Positions 31,840 to 41,595 of a stretch of DNA of 47,767 nucleotides are shown here, one piece after another. A program made the translations under genes and the position numbers. Source of the stretch: Oscillospiraceae bacterium (GTDB lineage Bacteria > Bacillota > Clostridia > Oscillospirales > Ruminococcaceae); assembly GCA_021199335.1 (NCBI GenBank), contig JAJQIG010000036.1, positions 1-47,767 on the forward strand. Direction: 5' to 3'. Every line of letters starts with the position of its first letter. The stretch's first letter is position 1. The notes beneath the pieces were generated by a model. The model was not told where the DNA came from, did not search any database, and saw only the letters and a list, made by a program, of their open reading frames with translations.

Positions 31840-33123
31840 ATGAGTTTAGTATCAACAAATAAAATTGAAGCAAATAAGTATGAGCTTGAGGTAAGCGCAG
31901 ATGCGGAGCAGTTTGAAGCCGCAATTGAAAAGGCTTACAGAAAAGCAAAGAAGAATATCTCAATCAACGGTTTCAGAAAGGGCAACGCCCCGAGGAAAAT
32001 GGTTGAGAAGCTCTATGGCGCAAACGTGTTCTTTGAGGATGCCGCAAATGACCTTATCCCCGTTGTTGTTGTTCCTGCGGTTGAGGAAGCACAGCTTGAG
32101 CTTGTTACAACACCTGAAATTTTAGTAAGCTCAATAAATAAGGAAAACGGCGTTACTTTCAAGGTAACCGCTACAGTTAAGCCTGAGGTTGAAATTTCCG
32201 ATTATAAGGGTATAGCAGTTGAAAAAACTGTCAATGCTGTAACAGACGAGGATGTTGATAAGGCTATCGAGGCGCTTAGGGACAGAAACGGCAGAATGGT
32301 TACCGTTGAGGACAGGCCTGCCGCTAACGGCGATGTTGCCGTTATCGACTTTGAAGGCTTTAAGGACGGCGTTCCTTTTGACGGCGGCAAGGAGAACGAT
32401 TATGAGCTTAACTTGGGCTCGGGTCAGTTTGTTCCCGGCTTTGAGGAGCAGATTGTAGGCAAGAGCACCGGCGACGAGTTTACAATTAATGTAACTTTCC
32501 CCGAAAATTATCAGATGAAGGAGCTTGCAGGTCAGCCGACAGAATTTAAGATTAAGATAAATGAAATCAGAGCAAAGGAGCTTCCTGAGCTTGACGATGA
32601 ATTTGTTAAGGATGCAACCGATTTTGATACCCTTGATGAGCTTAAAGCGGATTACAGGAAAAGACTTGAAGCCAATGCCGCAAGAGAAGCAGAGGTTGTT
32701 GTTGATAACAAGCTTTATGAAGCCCTCCTCGAGAAGATGACAGTTGAAGTTCCCCAGGTGATGTATGACAATAAAATCGATGAAATGGTTCGCGACTTTG
32801 AAATGCGCCTTTCACAGCAAAGACTTTCCCTTGAAATGTACCTTTCTTATGTTGGAATGGATATGGATGCTTTCAGAAAGACCTTTGCGGAGCGCGCTGA
32901 GAGAGAGGTCAAGGTAAGACTTGCGCTCGAAAAGATTGCAAAGCTTGAGAACATCGAGGTTTCCGATGAAAAGGCTGAGGAAGAAATCAATAAGCTTGCA
33001 TCGCAGTACAATATGACTGTAGCTCAGGTTAAGCAGTATATCAGCACCGAAGCTATAAAAGCCGACATTGCGGTTTCCGAAGCAGCTAAGCTCGTTAAGG
33101 ATTCTGCAAACATAAATGGCTAA
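31840..33123 (+). CDS. tig: trigger factor
   Basis: Ribosome-bound chaperone and prolyl isomerase that meets nascent chains. The 427-residue protein has the ribosome-docking motif GFRKGNAPRKMVEK in the N-terminal domain, an FKBP-type domain from about 150 to 240 (VIDFEGFKDGVPFDGG, FVPGFEEQIVG), and a long helical C-terminal domain with DEFVKDATDFDTLDELK. GGAGG nine bases upstream fixes the start at 31840. A -10-like TATAAT is at about 31795, but no good -35 is visible. It leads the tig-clpP-clpX-lon block. Confidence 0.97.
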   Translation: MSLVSTNKIEANKYELEVSADAEQFEAAIEKAYRKAKKNISINGFRKGNAPRKMVEKLYGANVFFEDAANDLIPVVVVPAVEEAQLELVTTPEILVSSINKENGVTFKVTATVKPEVEISDYKGIAVEKTVNAVTDEDVDKAIEALRDRNGRMVTVEDRPAANGDVAVIDFEGFKDGVPFDGGKENDYELNLGSGQFVPGFEEQIVGKSTGDEFTINVTFPENYQMKELAGQPTEFKIKINEIRAKELPELDDEFVKDATDFDTLDELKADYRKRLEANAAREAEVVVDNKLYEALLEKMTVEVPQVMYDNKIDEMVRDFEMRLSQQRLSLEMYLSYVGMDMDAFRKTFAERAEREVKVRLALEKIAKLENIEVSDEKAEEEINKLASQYNMTVAQVKQYISTEAIKADIAVSEAAKLVKDSANING

Positions 33124-33258
33124 TTAAAAAATGAACACGATTATACAAGCTATCTTTCTTTGGAAGGGTGGTTTGCGTGTGTTATCCGAAAAGTGAAAAT
33201 TATGTCCGTCAATGTCGAATGACAGAAGGCGGGGAAAAAAGAAAGCGAGGTAAAAAAT

Positions 33259-33849
33259 ATGAGCTTAGTGCCATATGTTATTGAACAGACAGGACGCGGA
33301 GAGCGTTCCTACGACATTTTTTCAAGACTTCTCAATGACAGAATTATAGTTCTTTCCGAAGAGGTTTCCGATTCCTCCGCAAGCGTTGTTATTGCACAGC
33401 TCCTCCACCTTGAAGGTCAGGATCCTGAGAAGGATATTTGTATGTATATCAACAGCCCGGGTGGTTCCGTTACGGCAGGGCTTGCAATTGTCGATACAAT
33501 GAATTATATTAAGTGCGATGTTTCCACAATCTGTATGGGACTTGCCGCTTCAATGGGTTCGCTTATCCTTTCCTCAGGCGCAAAGGGCAAGAGAATGGCC
33601 CTTCCGAATTCGGAAATTCTTATTCATCAGCCCCTTATCGGCGGCGGCGGACTTTCGGGTCAGTGTACCGATATAAAGATTCACGCTGACCACCTTGTAA
33701 GAACAAGAGAAAAGCTCAATCAGATTCTTGCGGATAATACGGGAAAACCGCTTGATATAATCAAGCAGGATACCGAGCGTGACAACTATATGTCGGCGGA
33801 GGAAGCTGTAGAGTACGGCCTTATTGATAAGGTTATTACAAAAAGATAA
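33259..33849 (+). CDS. clpP: ClpP, ATP-dependent protease proteolytic subunit
   Basis: Serine protease that forms the chamber of ClpXP. Its 196 residues carry the triad Ser98 (GLAASMGS), His123 (EILIHQP) and Asp171 (KQDTERD). [14 protein letters not shown] is conserved. RBS GCGAGG lies before the ATG. The 135-base gap from tig shows no CtsR heptad repeat and no clear promoter. It is followed at once by clpX. Confidence 0.98.
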   Translation: MSLVPYVIEQTGRGERSYDIFSRLLNDRIIVLSEEVSDSSASVVIAQLLHLEGQDPEKDICMYINSPGGSVTAGLAIVDTMNYIKCDVSTICMGLAASMGSLILSSGAKGKRMALPNSEILIHQPLIGGGGLSGQCTDIKIHADHLVRTREKLNQILADNTGKPLDIIKQDTERDNYMSAEEAVEYGLIDKVITKR

Positions 33850-33864
33850 GTCTGGAATTGAATT

Positions 33865-35157
33865 ATGTCGGATAGAACATTAAAGAAGTGCAACTTCTGC
33901 GGAAGAAATGAAAGTCAGGTAATAAATATATTTTCCGCAGGAAGCTGTAATATTTGTGATAACTGCGTTGTGTACTGCTATGAGCTGCTGGCTGAAAACG
34001 GCATTGTTTCCGACCCAAGGTATGAAAAGGCTATGTCGGGACGAACATCAGCGCCTAAGTCTAAATCCCCAAAGGGCGCAGGTAAGCTTATAAAGCCGGC
34101 TGAAATAAAGAAAATCCTTGACGAATACGTCATCGGACAGGATGAGGCAAAAACAACCCTTGCAGTTGCGGTTTATAACCATTACAAAAGAATTAACAGT
34201 ATAAGCTCCGACGAGGATGTCGAGATTCAGAAAAGTAACGTTATTCTCCTCGGTCCGACAGGCGTAGGAAAAACCTATATCGCCCAGACCCTTGCAAAAA
34301 TTCTTGATGTTCCCTTTGCAATTGCTGACGCAACAACGCTTACGGAAGCGGGATATGTCGGCGACGATGTTGAAAATGTCCTTGTAAGGCTTCTCCAGGC
34401 TGCTGATTTTGATGTTGAAGCAGCTCAAAAGGGAATTATTTACATTGATGAAATTGATAAAATATCCAGAAAATCGGAGAATACATCAATTACACGAGAT
34501 GTAAGCGGCGAAGGAGTTCAGCAGGCGCTTCTGAAAATTATCGAGGGTACGGTTTCAAACGTTCCTCCACAGGGGGGAAGAAAACACCCAACTCAGGAGT
34601 TTATCCACGTTGATACAAAGAATATCCTCTTCATCTGTGGCGGCGCATTTGACGGCCTCGATAAGATTATTCAAAGAAGAACAGAGTCATCTGCCCTTGG
34701 CTTTGGCGCGGAAATAAAATCCAAAACCGAGAAGCAGAAGGGTATATATAAGGACGTTGTTTCACAGGATTTGGTTAAATACGGAATCGTCCCCGAGCTT
34801 GTCGGACGTCTGCCCGTAATTACCGTCCTTGATGAGCTTGATGAGGATTCGCTTGTGCGTATTCTTCAGGAGCCGAAAAATGCGCTTGTCAAGCAGTATA
34901 AAAAGCTGTTTGAAATGGACGGAATCGAGCTTGAATTCGATGAGTCTGCGCTTAAAGCGATAGCCCATAAGGCAATAGATAAGGACACGGGAGCAAGAGG
35001 ACTTCGCGCAATTGTTGAAAAAATACTTATGCCTGTTATGTTTGAGGTTCCTTCGCAGACAGATGTTTGGGGCGTGACTGTTACCGAAGCTTGTGTTAAC
35101 GATGGGGAAAAGCCTGAAATTAAAACAGGTAAAAAGCCGGCTGTAAAAAATAAATAA
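33865..35157 (+). CDS. clpX: ClpX, ATPase subunit of Clp protease
   Basis: AAA+ unfoldase that feeds substrates to ClpP. The 430-residue protein has the N-terminal zinc domain with Cys9, Cys12, Cys31 and Cys34 (two further cysteines, 28 and 38, are nearby). Walker A is GPTGVGKT (130-137) and Walker B is [11 protein letters not shown]. The ClpP-contact and pore loops are present, including [11 protein letters not shown] and the IGF-like loop (here ALGFGAE). The ribosome-binding site is weak (GGAATTG), so translation may depend on clpP. A strong terminator follows. Confidence 0.98.
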   Translation: MSDRTLKKCNFCGRNESQVINIFSAGSCNICDNCVVYCYELLAENGIVSDPRYEKAMSGRTSAPKSKSPKGAGKLIKPAEIKKILDEYVIGQDEAKTTLAVAVYNHYKRINSISSDEDVEIQKSNVILLGPTGVGKTYIAQTLAKILDVPFAIADATTLTEAGYVGDDVENVLVRLLQAADFDVEAAQKGIIYIDEIDKISRKSENTSITRDVSGEGVQQALLKIIEGTVSNVPPQGGRKHPTQEFIHVDTKNILFICGGAFDGLDKIIQRRTESSALGFGAEIKSKTEKQKGIYKDVVSQDLVKYGIVPELVGRLPVITVLDELDEDSLVRILQEPKNALVKQYKKLFEMDGIELEFDESALKAIAHKAIDKDTGARGLRAIVEKILMPVMFEVPSQTDVWGVTVTEACVNDGEKPEIKTGKKPAVKNK

Positions 35158-35174
35158 TTTTGTGATTTGATTTC

Positions 35175-35222
35175 AAAAAAGCTTGAAAAATGCAGGGAAA
35201 ATGCATTTTTTAGGCTTTTTTT
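35175..35222 (+). terminator. intrinsic terminator after clpX
   Basis: A two-part stem, AAAAAAGC...GCTTTTTT outside and AAAAATGCA/TGCATTTTT inside, ends in a T-run. It lies 18 bases past the clpX stop. Confidence 0.9.
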
Positions 35223-35321
35223 GATTGTTTTTACCCCATTTTGCAGTAAAACTAATCAAAATATGCAATAATTTAACGAATAAGGGCGATAAAAACTAAA
35301 ATTTATATAAAAAATTGTGAC

Positions 35322-35350
35322 TTGCAAAATAATTCTTTTTCATATATAAT
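35322..35350 (+). promoter_or_regulatory. promoter of lon
   Basis: TTGCAA (35322-35327) and TATAAT (35345-35350) with a 17-base spacer. No CIRCE element (TTAGCACTC-N9-GAGTGCTAA) or CtsR heptads are seen, so heat control of these kinds is not supported. Confidence 0.75.
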
Positions 35351-35532
35351 AAGTAAGAATTGATTATGCAAGTGCGCATAAAACTGTGAGTGTCTGCAAT
35401 AGCCTGAGGGAGGGGAGCTATCCGTTCCCGCAAAACGCAGCCTATATTCAAACGTTAAATCACCGACTCCGCCGAGAACGTGGTTTTAACTATATATTAT
35501 AACTATATTTCGGCGGAGAAACGGGGCTTGAA
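35351..35532 (+). ncRNA. 180-base structured leader of lon, or a separate small RNA
   Basis: From the lon promoter to the start codon lie about 180 bases without an ORF. GGGGA...TTCCC forms a small hairpin near 35415-35432. CTCCGCCGA and TCGGCGGAG form a perfect 9-bp stem just before lon (about 35467-35521), enclosing an AT-rich loop of some 35 bases that itself contains TATAAT-like sequence. The RNA does not end in a T-run. Function is unknown; a regulatory leader is my first guess. Confidence 0.4.
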
Positions 35533-37959
35533 ATGAGAAAAAAAGCAGTTGAAATCAATATGCCAATGCTTGCTGTCCGTGGACTCGTTGTTTTCCCGGG
35601 AGCTGTTGTGCATTTTGATGTTTCAAGGAAAAGATCGGAAACTGCTTTAAAGGCTGCCATAAACGACGGAAGCAAGCTTATATTCCTGACGGCTCAGAAA
35701 GACGATCTGGTTGAAAATCCCGAGATCGATGATTTGTATCGTGTAGGAACGGTTGCGGAAATTCGTCAGATTCTTAAAACACCCGATGGTATAACAAGAG
35801 TTCTTGTTGAGGGTAAGTATCGCGCAAAGCTTATGAGCATTGACGAAGTTGAGCCGTACTTCATTTCCACTGTTAAGCAGCTTCCGAATTGCATTATATC
35901 AAAGGACGATGAAGTCGAAATTGAAGCGGTCGTTAGGGCAATAAAGGTATCCTTTGAGCATTATTGTCAGTATATGCCAAGAATGCCGAAGGAGCTGGTC
36001 CATGCGGTGCTTGCGGAAAAGGATCCCGAAAAGTTTTTCGATGTTATTGCGCATAATATCGCCCTTCCCGTTGAGGATAAGCAGGATTTGCTTGAGGAGG
36101 ATTATCTTATCTCAAGGCTCGGTATGCTGTTGGCAATGATTTCAAGGGAAACAGAAATCCTTGATATTGAGAACAGCATCCAGGGCAAGGTTCAGGAGCG
36201 AATCAACGACGGACAGCGCGCATATTATCTCCGTGAACAGATGAAGGTTATCTCGGAGCAGCTTGGAGAGGACGACTCCGAGCGTGATGAGATTGAGGAT
36301 TATGCCGACAGAATCGAGGAGTTGGGACTTGAACACGATACGGAAATGAAGCTTATGCGTGAGGTGGATAGGCTTAACAAAATGCCGCTCTCATCTCAGG
36401 AGGCTTTTGTTATAAGAAATTATCTCGATACGGTTCTTGATTTGCCGTGGAATAAGCAGACAAAGGATAAAACCGATGTAAAAAAGGCAAGAGCGCAGCT
36501 CGATAAGGACCATTACGGTATGGATAAGGTCAAGGACAGAATTATCGAGAATATCGCAGTCCGTGCATTGCAGCCTGAGCTTAAAGGACAGATACTCTGC
36601 CTTGTCGGTCCCCCGGGTGTGGGAAAAACCTCTATCGGAAAGTCAATCGCAAAAACCCTGGGAAGAAATTATGCAAGGGTTTCTCTCGGCGGAATAAGGG
36701 ATGAATCCGATATAAGGGGTCACAGAAAAACCTATGTCGGAGCTATGCCGGGAAGAATTATCAATGCGGTAAAAAATGCGGGAAGCAATAATCCGCTTAT
36801 CCTTCTTGATGAAATTGATAAGATGTCAAATGATATGAGGGGAGATCCCTCGTCGGCGCTCCTTGAAGTTCTTGACAGCGAACAGAACAGCGCTTTCAGG
36901 GATCATTATATCGAGGTTCCGTTCGATTTGAGCAACGTTTTGTTCGTCACTACCGCAAATACTACTCAGACCATTGATGCGCCGCTTCTTGACCGTATGG
37001 AAGTTATCGAGCTTACAAGCTACACTCGCGAGGAAAAGTTCCATATCGCCAAGGAGCATCTTATACCGAAGCAGCTCAAGAAGAACGGCTTAAAAGCATC
37101 TATGCTGAAAATAGCCGACAGTGCGGTTTATTCAATCATCGACAGCTATACAAGGGAAGCAGGCGTGCGTTCGCTCGAACGTTTTATCGCATCGCTCTGC
37201 CGTAAGGCGGCAAAGGAAATTGTTGCGGATGAGGTTAAAAAGGTGAGCGTTACCGCAAGAAATATTGAAAAATATCTCGGCAGTAAAAAATATCTTGATG
37301 ACGACCTTGCAAAGAAGAATGAGGTTGGAATCGTGAATGGGCTTGCATGGACATCCGTGGGCGGCGTTATTATGCCGCTTGAGGCAGTCGTTCTTGACGG
37401 AAAGGGTTCGATTGAAACAACGGGCTCTTTGGGTGATGTAATGAAAGAAAGCGCAAAGCTTGCCGTTAGCTATGCGCGAATGGTCGCCAATGAGTATGGA
37501 ATTTCCCCCGACTTCTATAAGGAAAAGGATATACATATTCATGCTCCTGAGGGCGCAACGCCGAAGGATGGCCCATCGGCAGGCGTTACAATGACAACCG
37601 CCCTTATTTCTGCGCTTTCGGGAATTCCCGTGCGCTGCGATATAGCTATGACGGGTGAGATAACGCTTCACGGCAAGGTCCTCCCGATAGGGGGACTTAG
37701 GGAAAAAACTATGGCGGCTTATAAGGCGGGAATGAAAACCGTCATTATCCCCAAGGGAAACAAGGGCGACCTTGAAGAGGTGGACGATGTTGTTAAAAAC
37801 GGCATTGAATTTGTCTTTGCGGAAACCCTTTCGGATGTTCTTAACGTCGCTCTTGCGGGAAAGCCAAAGCCGACTTCTAAGCAGAAAAATGAGAAGCTCA
37901 TTATTCATCAGGCGGTGAACGGTGATGAGCCTAAACCCGAAAAGAGCATAAGCTCATAA
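35533..37959 (+). CDS. lon: Lon protease (LonA)
   Basis: ATP-dependent protease for misfolded and regulatory proteins. The 808-residue protein has an N-terminal LON domain (about 10-205), coiled helices, AAA+ with Walker A GPPGVGKT (359-366) and Walker [11 protein letters not shown], and a C-terminal protease domain with Ser682 (PKDGPSAG) and Lys725 (GGLREKT). The 43-residue distance between these two matches the family. Length agrees with LonA. It has its own promoter and a long leader, and is followed by ysxC as in Bacillus. Confidence 0.98.
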   Translation: MRKKAVEINMPMLAVRGLVVFPGAVVHFDVSRKRSETALKAAINDGSKLIFLTAQKDDLVENPEIDDLYRVGTVAEIRQILKTPDGITRVLVEGKYRAKLMSIDEVEPYFISTVKQLPNCIISKDDEVEIEAVVRAIKVSFEHYCQYMPRMPKELVHAVLAEKDPEKFFDVIAHNIALPVEDKQDLLEEDYLISRLGMLLAMISRETEILDIENSIQGKVQERINDGQRAYYLREQMKVISEQLGEDDSERDEIEDYADRIEELGLEHDTEMKLMREVDRLNKMPLSSQEAFVIRNYLDTVLDLPWNKQTKDKTDVKKARAQLDKDHYGMDKVKDRIIENIAVRALQPELKGQILCLVGPPGVGKTSIGKSIAKTLGRNYARVSLGGIRDESDIRGHRKTYVGAMPGRIINAVKNAGSNNPLILLDEIDKMSNDMRGDPSSALLEVLDSEQNSAFRDHYIEVPFDLSNVLFVTTANTTQTIDAPLLDRMEVIELTSYTREEKFHIAKEHLIPKQLKKNGLKASMLKIADSAVYSIIDSYTREAGVRSLERFIASLCRKAAKEIVADEVKKVSVTARNIEKYLGSKKYLDDDLAKKNEVGIVNGLAWTSVGGVIMPLEAVVLDGKGSIETTGSLGDVMKESAKLAVSYARMVANEYGISPDFYKEKDIHIHAPEGATPKDGPSAGVTMTTALISALSGIPVRCDIAMTGEITLHGKVLPIGGLREKTMAAYKAGMKTVIIPKGNKGDLEEVDDVVKNGIEFVFAETLSDVLNVALAGKPKPTSKQKNEKLIIHQAVNGDEPKPEKSISS

Positions 37960-37971
37960 AACAGCCAATCA

Positions 37972-37997
37972 GCAGGGCAGCGCAAAAGCTGCCCTGC
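37972..37997 (+). other. perfect 10-bp hairpin between lon and ysxC
   Basis: GCAGGGCAGC (37972-37981) pairs with GCTGCCCTGC (37988-37997) around loop GCAAAA. The following bases are ATACCCATG, with no T-run, so it is not a normal terminator. It may block RNA decay or mark a processing site between the two coding regions. Confidence 0.6.
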
Positions 37998-38046
37998 ATA
38001 CCCATGCTGCAGAGTAATGGGAATTTATGGATAAGGAGAAACTGTC

Positions 38047-38643
38047 ATGAACTTTAATAAAGCGGAATTTTATCGTTCCTATGGCGAATATAAACAGCTT
38101 CCCCCTGCCGAAAGGACTGAATTTGCTTTTTCGGGACGTTCAAATGTAGGAAAATCTTCGCTGATAAATAAAATCTTCAACAGAAAATCCCTAGCGAGAG
38201 TTTCTTCCGTTCCCGGGAAAACCGCAACGATTAACTTTTATAAGGTCGATAATTGCTATATGGTGGATTTGCCGGGCTACGGCTATGCGAAAATTGCTAA
38301 GAGCGATAAAATTCGCTGGTCAAACCTTATTGAGGGGTATCTTATGTCAGGCAGAGATATTGCGCTCATTTTCCAGCTTATAGATATGCGACACCCTCCC
38401 TCTGAGGATGACCTGCATATGATAAATTTTATGATAGATAATGAAATTCCATTTGTTATTATCTTCACAAAGGCGGATAAGCTGCGAAAAGCCGAGCGTG
38501 CCGAGCGTATGGAGGGCTTCAGGAGGGAAATCGAATATTTCGATGAAATAACTTCGGTGGAGTTTTCGGCTGTGACAGGCGAGGGTACGGATAAAATAAG
38601 GAGCATTATCGAGGAAATCGGAGCGTCGGATAACGAAGAATAA
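38047..38643 (+). CDS. ysxC: YsxC/EngB, ribosome biogenesis GTPase
   Basis: Essential GTPase acting in 50S assembly, 198 residues. Motifs are G1 GRSNVGKSS (30-38), G3 DLPGYGYAK and G4 FTKADK, in standard order. EFAFSGRSNVGKSSLIN and RMEGFRREI-type C-terminal helices are usual. RBS AAGGAG is eight bases before the ATG. Position after lon is the conserved Firmicutes arrangement. Confidence 0.96.
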   Translation: MNFNKAEFYRSYGEYKQLPPAERTEFAFSGRSNVGKSSLINKIFNRKSLARVSSVPGKTATINFYKVDNCYMVDLPGYGYAKIAKSDKIRWSNLIEGYLMSGRDIALIFQLIDMRHPPSEDDLHMINFMIDNEIPFVIIFTKADKLRKAERAERMEGFRREIEYFDEITSVEFSAVTGEGTDKIRSIIEEIGASDNEE

Positions 38644-38717
38644 AATTTAGGTTGCGTATTGCTCAGTCGGCTGAACCTCACGGCGGCCGCATACAAAATG
38701 AAAGGAAGTAATGAAAA

Positions 38718-40016
38718 ATGTTTGTGTCGGAAAATCTAAACGTGAATGAAAAAGGTCATCTTGCAGTGGGAGATATTGATACCGTGGAGCTTGCGAAGCA
38801 GTACGGTACTCCGCTCTATGTTATGGATGAGGACTTAATTCGCAAAGCCTGCCGCAGATTCAAGAAATCAATCGATAGTTATTACGGCGGAGAAGGACTT
38901 GTATGCTACGCAAGCAAAGCTTTCTGCTGTAAGGCTGTATGCAGAATTATGAAAGAGGAGGGAATCGGACTTGACGTTGTTTCGGGCGGAGAGCTTTTTA
39001 CCGCCGCAAGCGTTGATTTCCCGATGGAAAACGTCTGCTTCCATGGAAATAATAAGACCGATGAGGAGCTTGCCCTTGCTGTTGAGAAAAAAGTCGGCAG
39101 GATTGTCGTCGATAATATCTTTGAGCTTGAAAGACTTAACAAAATCGCAGAAAAATCGGGCGTTACCGCAAATATTATGTACCGAATTAAGCCGGGAATC
39201 GATGCTCATACCCATAATTTTGTAAAAACAGGTCAAATTGACAGTAAATTTGGATTTGCCCTTGAAACAGGCGAGGCGTTTGAGGCTGTTAAAAAAGCAA
39301 TATCGCTAAAAAATATCAATCTTGCAGGACTTCATTGCCATATCGGAAGCCAAATCTTCGATATTGATCCGTTCGTTCACGCCGCAGAGGTTATGCTCGG
39401 GTTTATATCACAAATAAAGGATGAACTTGGATTTGAAATTAAACAGCTTAATCTTGGCGGCGGATTCGGTATAAAATATACCGACAGCGACAACCCTGTT
39501 CCGTTTGAAAAGTATATGGAGAACGTTTCCGTTAAGGTTAAGGAGGTCTGCAAGGAGAAGAATATCGCCCTCCCGTTTATCCTTATCGAACCGGGCAGGT
39601 CAATTGCCGCCCCCGCAGGTCTTACGCTTTATACAGTCGGGGGAATCAAGGAAATTCCGAATATCCGTACCTATGTTTCCATTGACGGCGGAATGTGCGA
39701 TAATCCGCGTTACGCTCTTTATAAGTCGGAATATGACATTGAGGTTGCAAATAGAGCGGGGGAGCCTAAAACGGAGAGCATAACCCTTGCGGGTAAATGC
39801 TGCGAAAGCGGCGACCTTATCGGCGAGAATATGCCTATCCAGCACGTTGAGGTCGGCGATACTGTTGCTGTCCTTGCAACGGGAGCGTATAATTACTCTA
39901 TGTCCTCAAATTATAACCGAATTCCCAAGCCCGCCGTTGTTATGGTGAAGGATGGGGAGTCAAGAATTGTTGTTAAAAGAGAAACAATGGATGATATTGT
40001 AAGAAATGACGTATGA
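38718..40016 (+). CDS. lysA: diaminopimelate decarboxylase
   Basis: PLP enzyme for the last step of lysine synthesis. The 432-residue protein is of alanine-racemase fold type III. The PLP lysine is Lys67 in CYASKAFCC. HCHIGSQI, LNLGGGFGI, ILIEPGRSIAAPAG and the cross-dimer CCESGD segment all belong to the family. RBS AAAGGAAG supports the start. A strong terminator follows, so it closes the lon-ysxC-lysA run. Confidence 0.96.
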   Translation: MFVSENLNVNEKGHLAVGDIDTVELAKQYGTPLYVMDEDLIRKACRRFKKSIDSYYGGEGLVCYASKAFCCKAVCRIMKEEGIGLDVVSGGELFTAASVDFPMENVCFHGNNKTDEELALAVEKKVGRIVVDNIFELERLNKIAEKSGVTANIMYRIKPGIDAHTHNFVKTGQIDSKFGFALETGEAFEAVKKAISLKNINLAGLHCHIGSQIFDIDPFVHAAEVMLGFISQIKDELGFEIKQLNLGGGFGIKYTDSDNPVPFEKYMENVSVKVKEVCKEKNIALPFILIEPGRSIAAPAGLTLYTVGGIKEIPNIRTYVSIDGGMCDNPRYALYKSEYDIEVANRAGEPKTESITLAGKCCESGDLIGENMPIQHVEVGDTVAVLATGAYNYSMSSNYNRIPKPAVVMVKDGESRIVVKRETMDDIVRNDV

Positions 40017-40024
40017 TTATGTCT

Positions 40025-40070
40025 AAATTTGCCGCAAAACCGCATATATTGGGGCTTTGCGGCAATTTTA
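40025..40070 (+). terminator. intrinsic terminator after lysA
   Basis: TTGCCGCAAA (40029-40038) pairs with TTTGCGGCAA (40056-40065), followed by TTTTA. Flanking A and T runs extend the stem. It lies 12 bases past the stop. Confidence 0.9.
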
Positions 40071-40095
40071 TCGCATAATTTCATTCTATAACTTA

Positions 40096-40222
40096 CGACT
40101 GATGTCCCCCGCCTCTTCAGGCGGGGGAGCATAAGGTCTTTCAGTGGGGGATTGGATCCCCCACTGAAACCCCTAAGGGGCTAACGCCCCCAGTCGTTCG
40201 TTGAATGACGGGGCGATGCCCC
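40096..40222. repeat. palindrome-dense element, possible MITE or IS200/IS605-type remnant
   Basis: Within 127 bases I find several hairpins. CCCCCGCCT-cttc-AGGCGGGGG lies at 40106-40127. A 14-bp perfect stem from TTTCAGTGGGGGAT to ATCCCCCACTGAAA with a three-base loop lies at 40139-40169. GGGG...CCCC spans 40177-40190, and GGGGC-gat-GCCCC spans 40210-40222. CGACTG (40096-40101) and CAGTCG (40191-40196) could close the first part as one outer stem. There is no ORF and no T-run after the large hairpin. Its composition differs from the AT-rich flanks. Only one copy is in the window, so mobility is inference. Confidence 0.5.
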
Positions 40223-40267
40223 TTATTGAACCATAAATTTTGCTTTTCGTAAATTTGCTTTTTCCTC

Positions 40268-40296
40268 TTTACTTTTTTGCGATAATGTGCTAAAAT
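40268..40296 (+). promoter_or_regulatory. promoter of the yerC-methyltransferase pair
   Basis: TTTACT (40268-40273) and TAAAAT (40291-40296) with a 17-base spacer. The leader to the start at 40455 is about 150 bases and holds a GGGGG-tagtt-CCCCC-type hairpin near 40364-40378; no known riboswitch is recognised. Confidence 0.65.
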
Positions 40297-40454
40297 ATAT
40301 CTAGAATAGTGTGTCCTGCCGTCTAAAAATTCAGCTGCCTGAGCTTGGCGGCGGTTTGCCTTGGGGGTAGTTCCCCCTGTTGAATAAAAGGTTGAAGCGC
40401 CTTGTTCCGTTGAAATATGGGCGGCTTCGTATTATGTTGAATGGAGTGCTTAAA

Positions 40455-40769
40455 ATGAACAGCAAGTTTAAAGGAGAGCAGATGGATGAGCTTTTTAAGG
40501 CTGTCCTTACCCTTGAAACAGTGGAAGAATGTTACGCCTTTTTCGGCGATATGTGTACCGTTTTGGAGCTTCAGAACTTTGCGCAGAGAATCCAGGTCGC
40601 AAAAATGCTTATGAGCAAGAATGTGTACAGCGATATTGTCGCTACAACCGGTGCAAGCACTGCTACAATAAGCCGTGTTAACAGAACTCTAACTCAGGAT
40701 GATAACGGCGGATATGCCTTGGTTTTCAAACGCCTTAAAGAGCAGGAAGAGGCTGCAAAGAATAAATAA
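40455..40769 (+). CDS. YerC/YecD family TrpR-like DNA-binding protein
   Basis: A 104-residue protein of the TrpR-like superfamily (TIGR02531 type). The helix-turn-helix is SDIVATTGASTATISRVNRTL, cited by core TTGASTATISRV, preceded by LELQNFAQRIQVAKML. Genes regulated by this family are mostly unknown; it is not evidence for tryptophan control. The start at 40455 has GGAG eight bases upstream; the longer frame starting at 40380 has none. It overlaps the methyltransferase gene by one base (TAATG). Confidence 0.88.
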   Translation: MNSKFKGEQMDELFKAVLTLETVEECYAFFGDMCTVLELQNFAQRIQVAKMLMSKNVYSDIVATTGASTATISRVNRTLTQDDNGGYALVFKRLKEQEEAAKNK

Positions 40770-41533
40770 TGAGCGGTTACGGCAGCTTTGCATATTATTA
40801 TGACAGGCTTACGCAGAATATCTCCTATCGCAAGCGGGCAGAATATTTTAATAAGCTTGCGGAAATCCATGGCGGGAAGAAAAATATTCTCCTTGACCTT
40901 GCCTGCGGAACGGGCAGCCTTTCGGAGGAATTTTGCCGAATGGGATACGATGTTATTGCGGTTGACGGTTCGGAGGAAATGCTTAATGAGGCGCTTGATA
41001 AGAAATTTGAAAGCGGATTGAATATCCAGTACCTCTGTCAGGATATGACTGAACTCGATATGTTCGGAACAATTGATGTTACGGTCTGCGCATTGGATAG
41101 CCTTAACCATCTGCCCGACCTTGACGCCGTTAGAAAGACAATCGAAAGAGTGTCGCTTTTCTGCGAAACGGGCGGGCTGTTCATATTTGATGTGAATACA
41201 CCCTATAAGCATAGGAACGTTCTCGGAAATAATACCTTTGTCTATGACATTGAGGACGTTTACTGCGTTTGGCAGAATACCTACAGTGAAAAGGATAATA
41301 GGGTTGAAATGTCCCTCGATTTTTTTGAAAGACTTGAAAACGGCGATTACAAGCGCTATGAGGAGAGCTTCTCCGAAATCGCCTTTGACGATGAGGTTAC
41401 AGAAAAAATACTTGTCGACAGCGGCTTTGAAATTGTCGGTAAATATGATTATGACACCTTTAATCCGTCAAGAGAGGACAGCGAAAAAATTGTTTATGTG
41501 GCAAAAGAGCTTTTGCCTAAATCGTTAAACTAA
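40769..41533 (+). CDS. class I SAM-dependent methyltransferase
   Basis: The 254-residue protein has the Rossmann motif I LLDLACGTGSLSEEF, acidic motif VIAVDGSEEML, and the post-motif CALDSLNHL, typical of small-molecule or tRNA methyltransferases of the Methyltransf_25 group. SGYGSFAYYYDRLT at the N-terminus is a common opening of the group. The substrate is unknown. It starts inside the yerC stop codon and is followed by a strong terminator. Confidence 0.88.
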   Translation: MSGYGSFAYYYDRLTQNISYRKRAEYFNKLAEIHGGKKNILLDLACGTGSLSEEFCRMGYDVIAVDGSEEMLNEALDKKFESGLNIQYLCQDMTELDMFGTIDVTVCALDSLNHLPDLDAVRKTIERVSLFCETGGLFIFDVNTPYKHRNVLGNNTFVYDIEDVYCVWQNTYSEKDNRVEMSLDFFERLENGDYKRYEESFSEIAFDDEVTEKILVDSGFEIVGKYDYDTFNPSREDSEKIVYVAKELLPKSLN

Positions 41534-41543
41534 AAAAAGGAAT

Positions 41544-41576
41544 GTTCCATTTGCTTTGCGGCGAATGGGACTTTTT
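41544..41576 (+). terminator. intrinsic terminator directly against the hsp33 ribosome-binding site
   Basis: GTTCCATTTGC (41544-41554) pairs with GCGAATGGGAC (41561-41571) through 11 pairs, two of them G-U, around a six-base loop. TTTTT follows at 41572-41576, and GGAGG of hsp33 starts at the next base. It ends the yerC-methyltransferase unit and may regulate hsp33 by read-through. Confidence 0.75.
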
Positions 41577-41595
41577 GGAGGTAAATTGTTATAAA

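Noticed and set aside
33124-33258. CtsR or CIRCE heat-shock operator before clpP
   Set aside because: Neither the CtsR heptad direct repeat nor the CIRCE inverted repeat is present in the gap.
37132-37908. A 258-codon minus-strand open frame within lon
   Set aside because: It is antisense to the catalytic domain of Lon and has no independent support.
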